From Dromaius novaehollandiae (taxonomy: Eukaryota > Chordata > Aves > Casuariiformes > Dromaiidae), in contig NC_088130.1 in assembly GCF_036370855.1 (NCBI RefSeq), positions 65,324,941 to 65,388,940 on the forward strand: a stretch of DNA of 64,000 nucleotides, read 5' to 3'. Position 1 is the stretch's first letter. Every line of letters starts with the position of its first letter. The notes beneath the pieces are model-generated. The model had not been told where the DNA came from. It searched no databases and saw only the letters and a list, made by a program, of their open reading frames with translations. Below are positions 63,901 to 64,000 of this stretch, piece by piece. A program made the position numbers and the translations under genes.

Positions 63901-64000
63901 ATTTCTCTTTCAGTTTAGATATACAACTTATAAATCCCCATGTAGGAGGGGGAAAAAGTGCTTTTATGAAATTAGTGTGTTTCGATTCTGTAGGAAGGTG
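54961..64000. other. Non-coding gene-desert stretch to window end, no gene recognised
   Basis: About 9 kb of AT-rich, mostly unique sequence. It contains a small inverted repeat (TTATCACA/TGTGATAA, about 55.66 kb), a T23 run, short A runs near 63.1 kb and two faint ancient-repeat echoes near 59.87 and 61.31 kb. A 152-codon ATG frame at 57752-58210 has no recognisable domain. No exon of SYT4, the expected next gene, is visible. Confidence 0.55.
62012..62034. repeat. T23 homopolymer run
   Basis: Twenty-three consecutive T residues, followed by GCTTTCTTTCTT. It could be the antisense tail of a retroposed sequence, but no body is recognisable to its left or right. Confidence 0.88.

Noticed and set aside
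1-64000. Search for CRISPR arrays, operons, tRNA or rRNA genes, and intact retroviral genes
   Set aside because: Nothing of the kind is visible; the sequence is vertebrate noncoding DNA with one exon and a few transposable elements.

Overview
This is an AT-rich, gene-poor vertebrate nuclear window. The one host gene I can support is the first coding exon of RIT2, a neuronal Ras-like GTPase, on the minus strand at about 23.1-23.2 kb. The only recognisable interspersed repeats are three decayed CR1-type LINE pieces and one nearly complete Tigger DNA transposon. I see no Alu/B1-type SINE, L1, MIR or dense LTR material. A sparse, CR1-dominated landscape fits a bird best. A crocodilian or turtle is possible, and a placental mammal is unlikely. 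No bacterial, phage or CRISPR features are present.

Layout. 1-23114 is the start of RIT2 intron 1, read right to left, with an old CR1 3' fragment (about 16.0-16.24 kb), small palindromes and homopolymer runs. 23115-23217 is the coding part of RIT2 exon 1, with a consensus splice donor at its low-coordinate edge. 23218 to about 23.6 kb holds the 5' UTR and presumed proximal promoter, which has no CpG island. About 23.6-64 kb lies upstream of RIT2 and reads as a gene desert. It contains an old antisense CR1 3' piece (28.56-29.14 kb), the Tigger element (47811-50207, flanked by TA on both sides) and a larger antisense CR1 ORF2 fragment (about 53.23-54.96 kb). In human the order is PIK3C3-RIT2-SYT4, so the right side would run toward SYT4, but no SYT4 exon is visible.

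Most notable observation. The Tigger copy has both terminal inverted repeats, a TA target duplication and a transposase frame of about 590 codons broken by only one nonsense codon and one single-base insertion, with all three catalytic aspartates present. From memory it is very close to the mammalian Tigger1/TIGD1 family at both DNA and protein level. Such a copy in a CR1-type, otherwise bird-like background makes horizontal transfer of a Tigger1-lineage element the best candidate for something not routinely described. It needs an alignment to confirm.

Limits. All calls come from reading the sequence and recalled family features, with no database search. Most open frames in the window are short chance frames and are not reported as genes.
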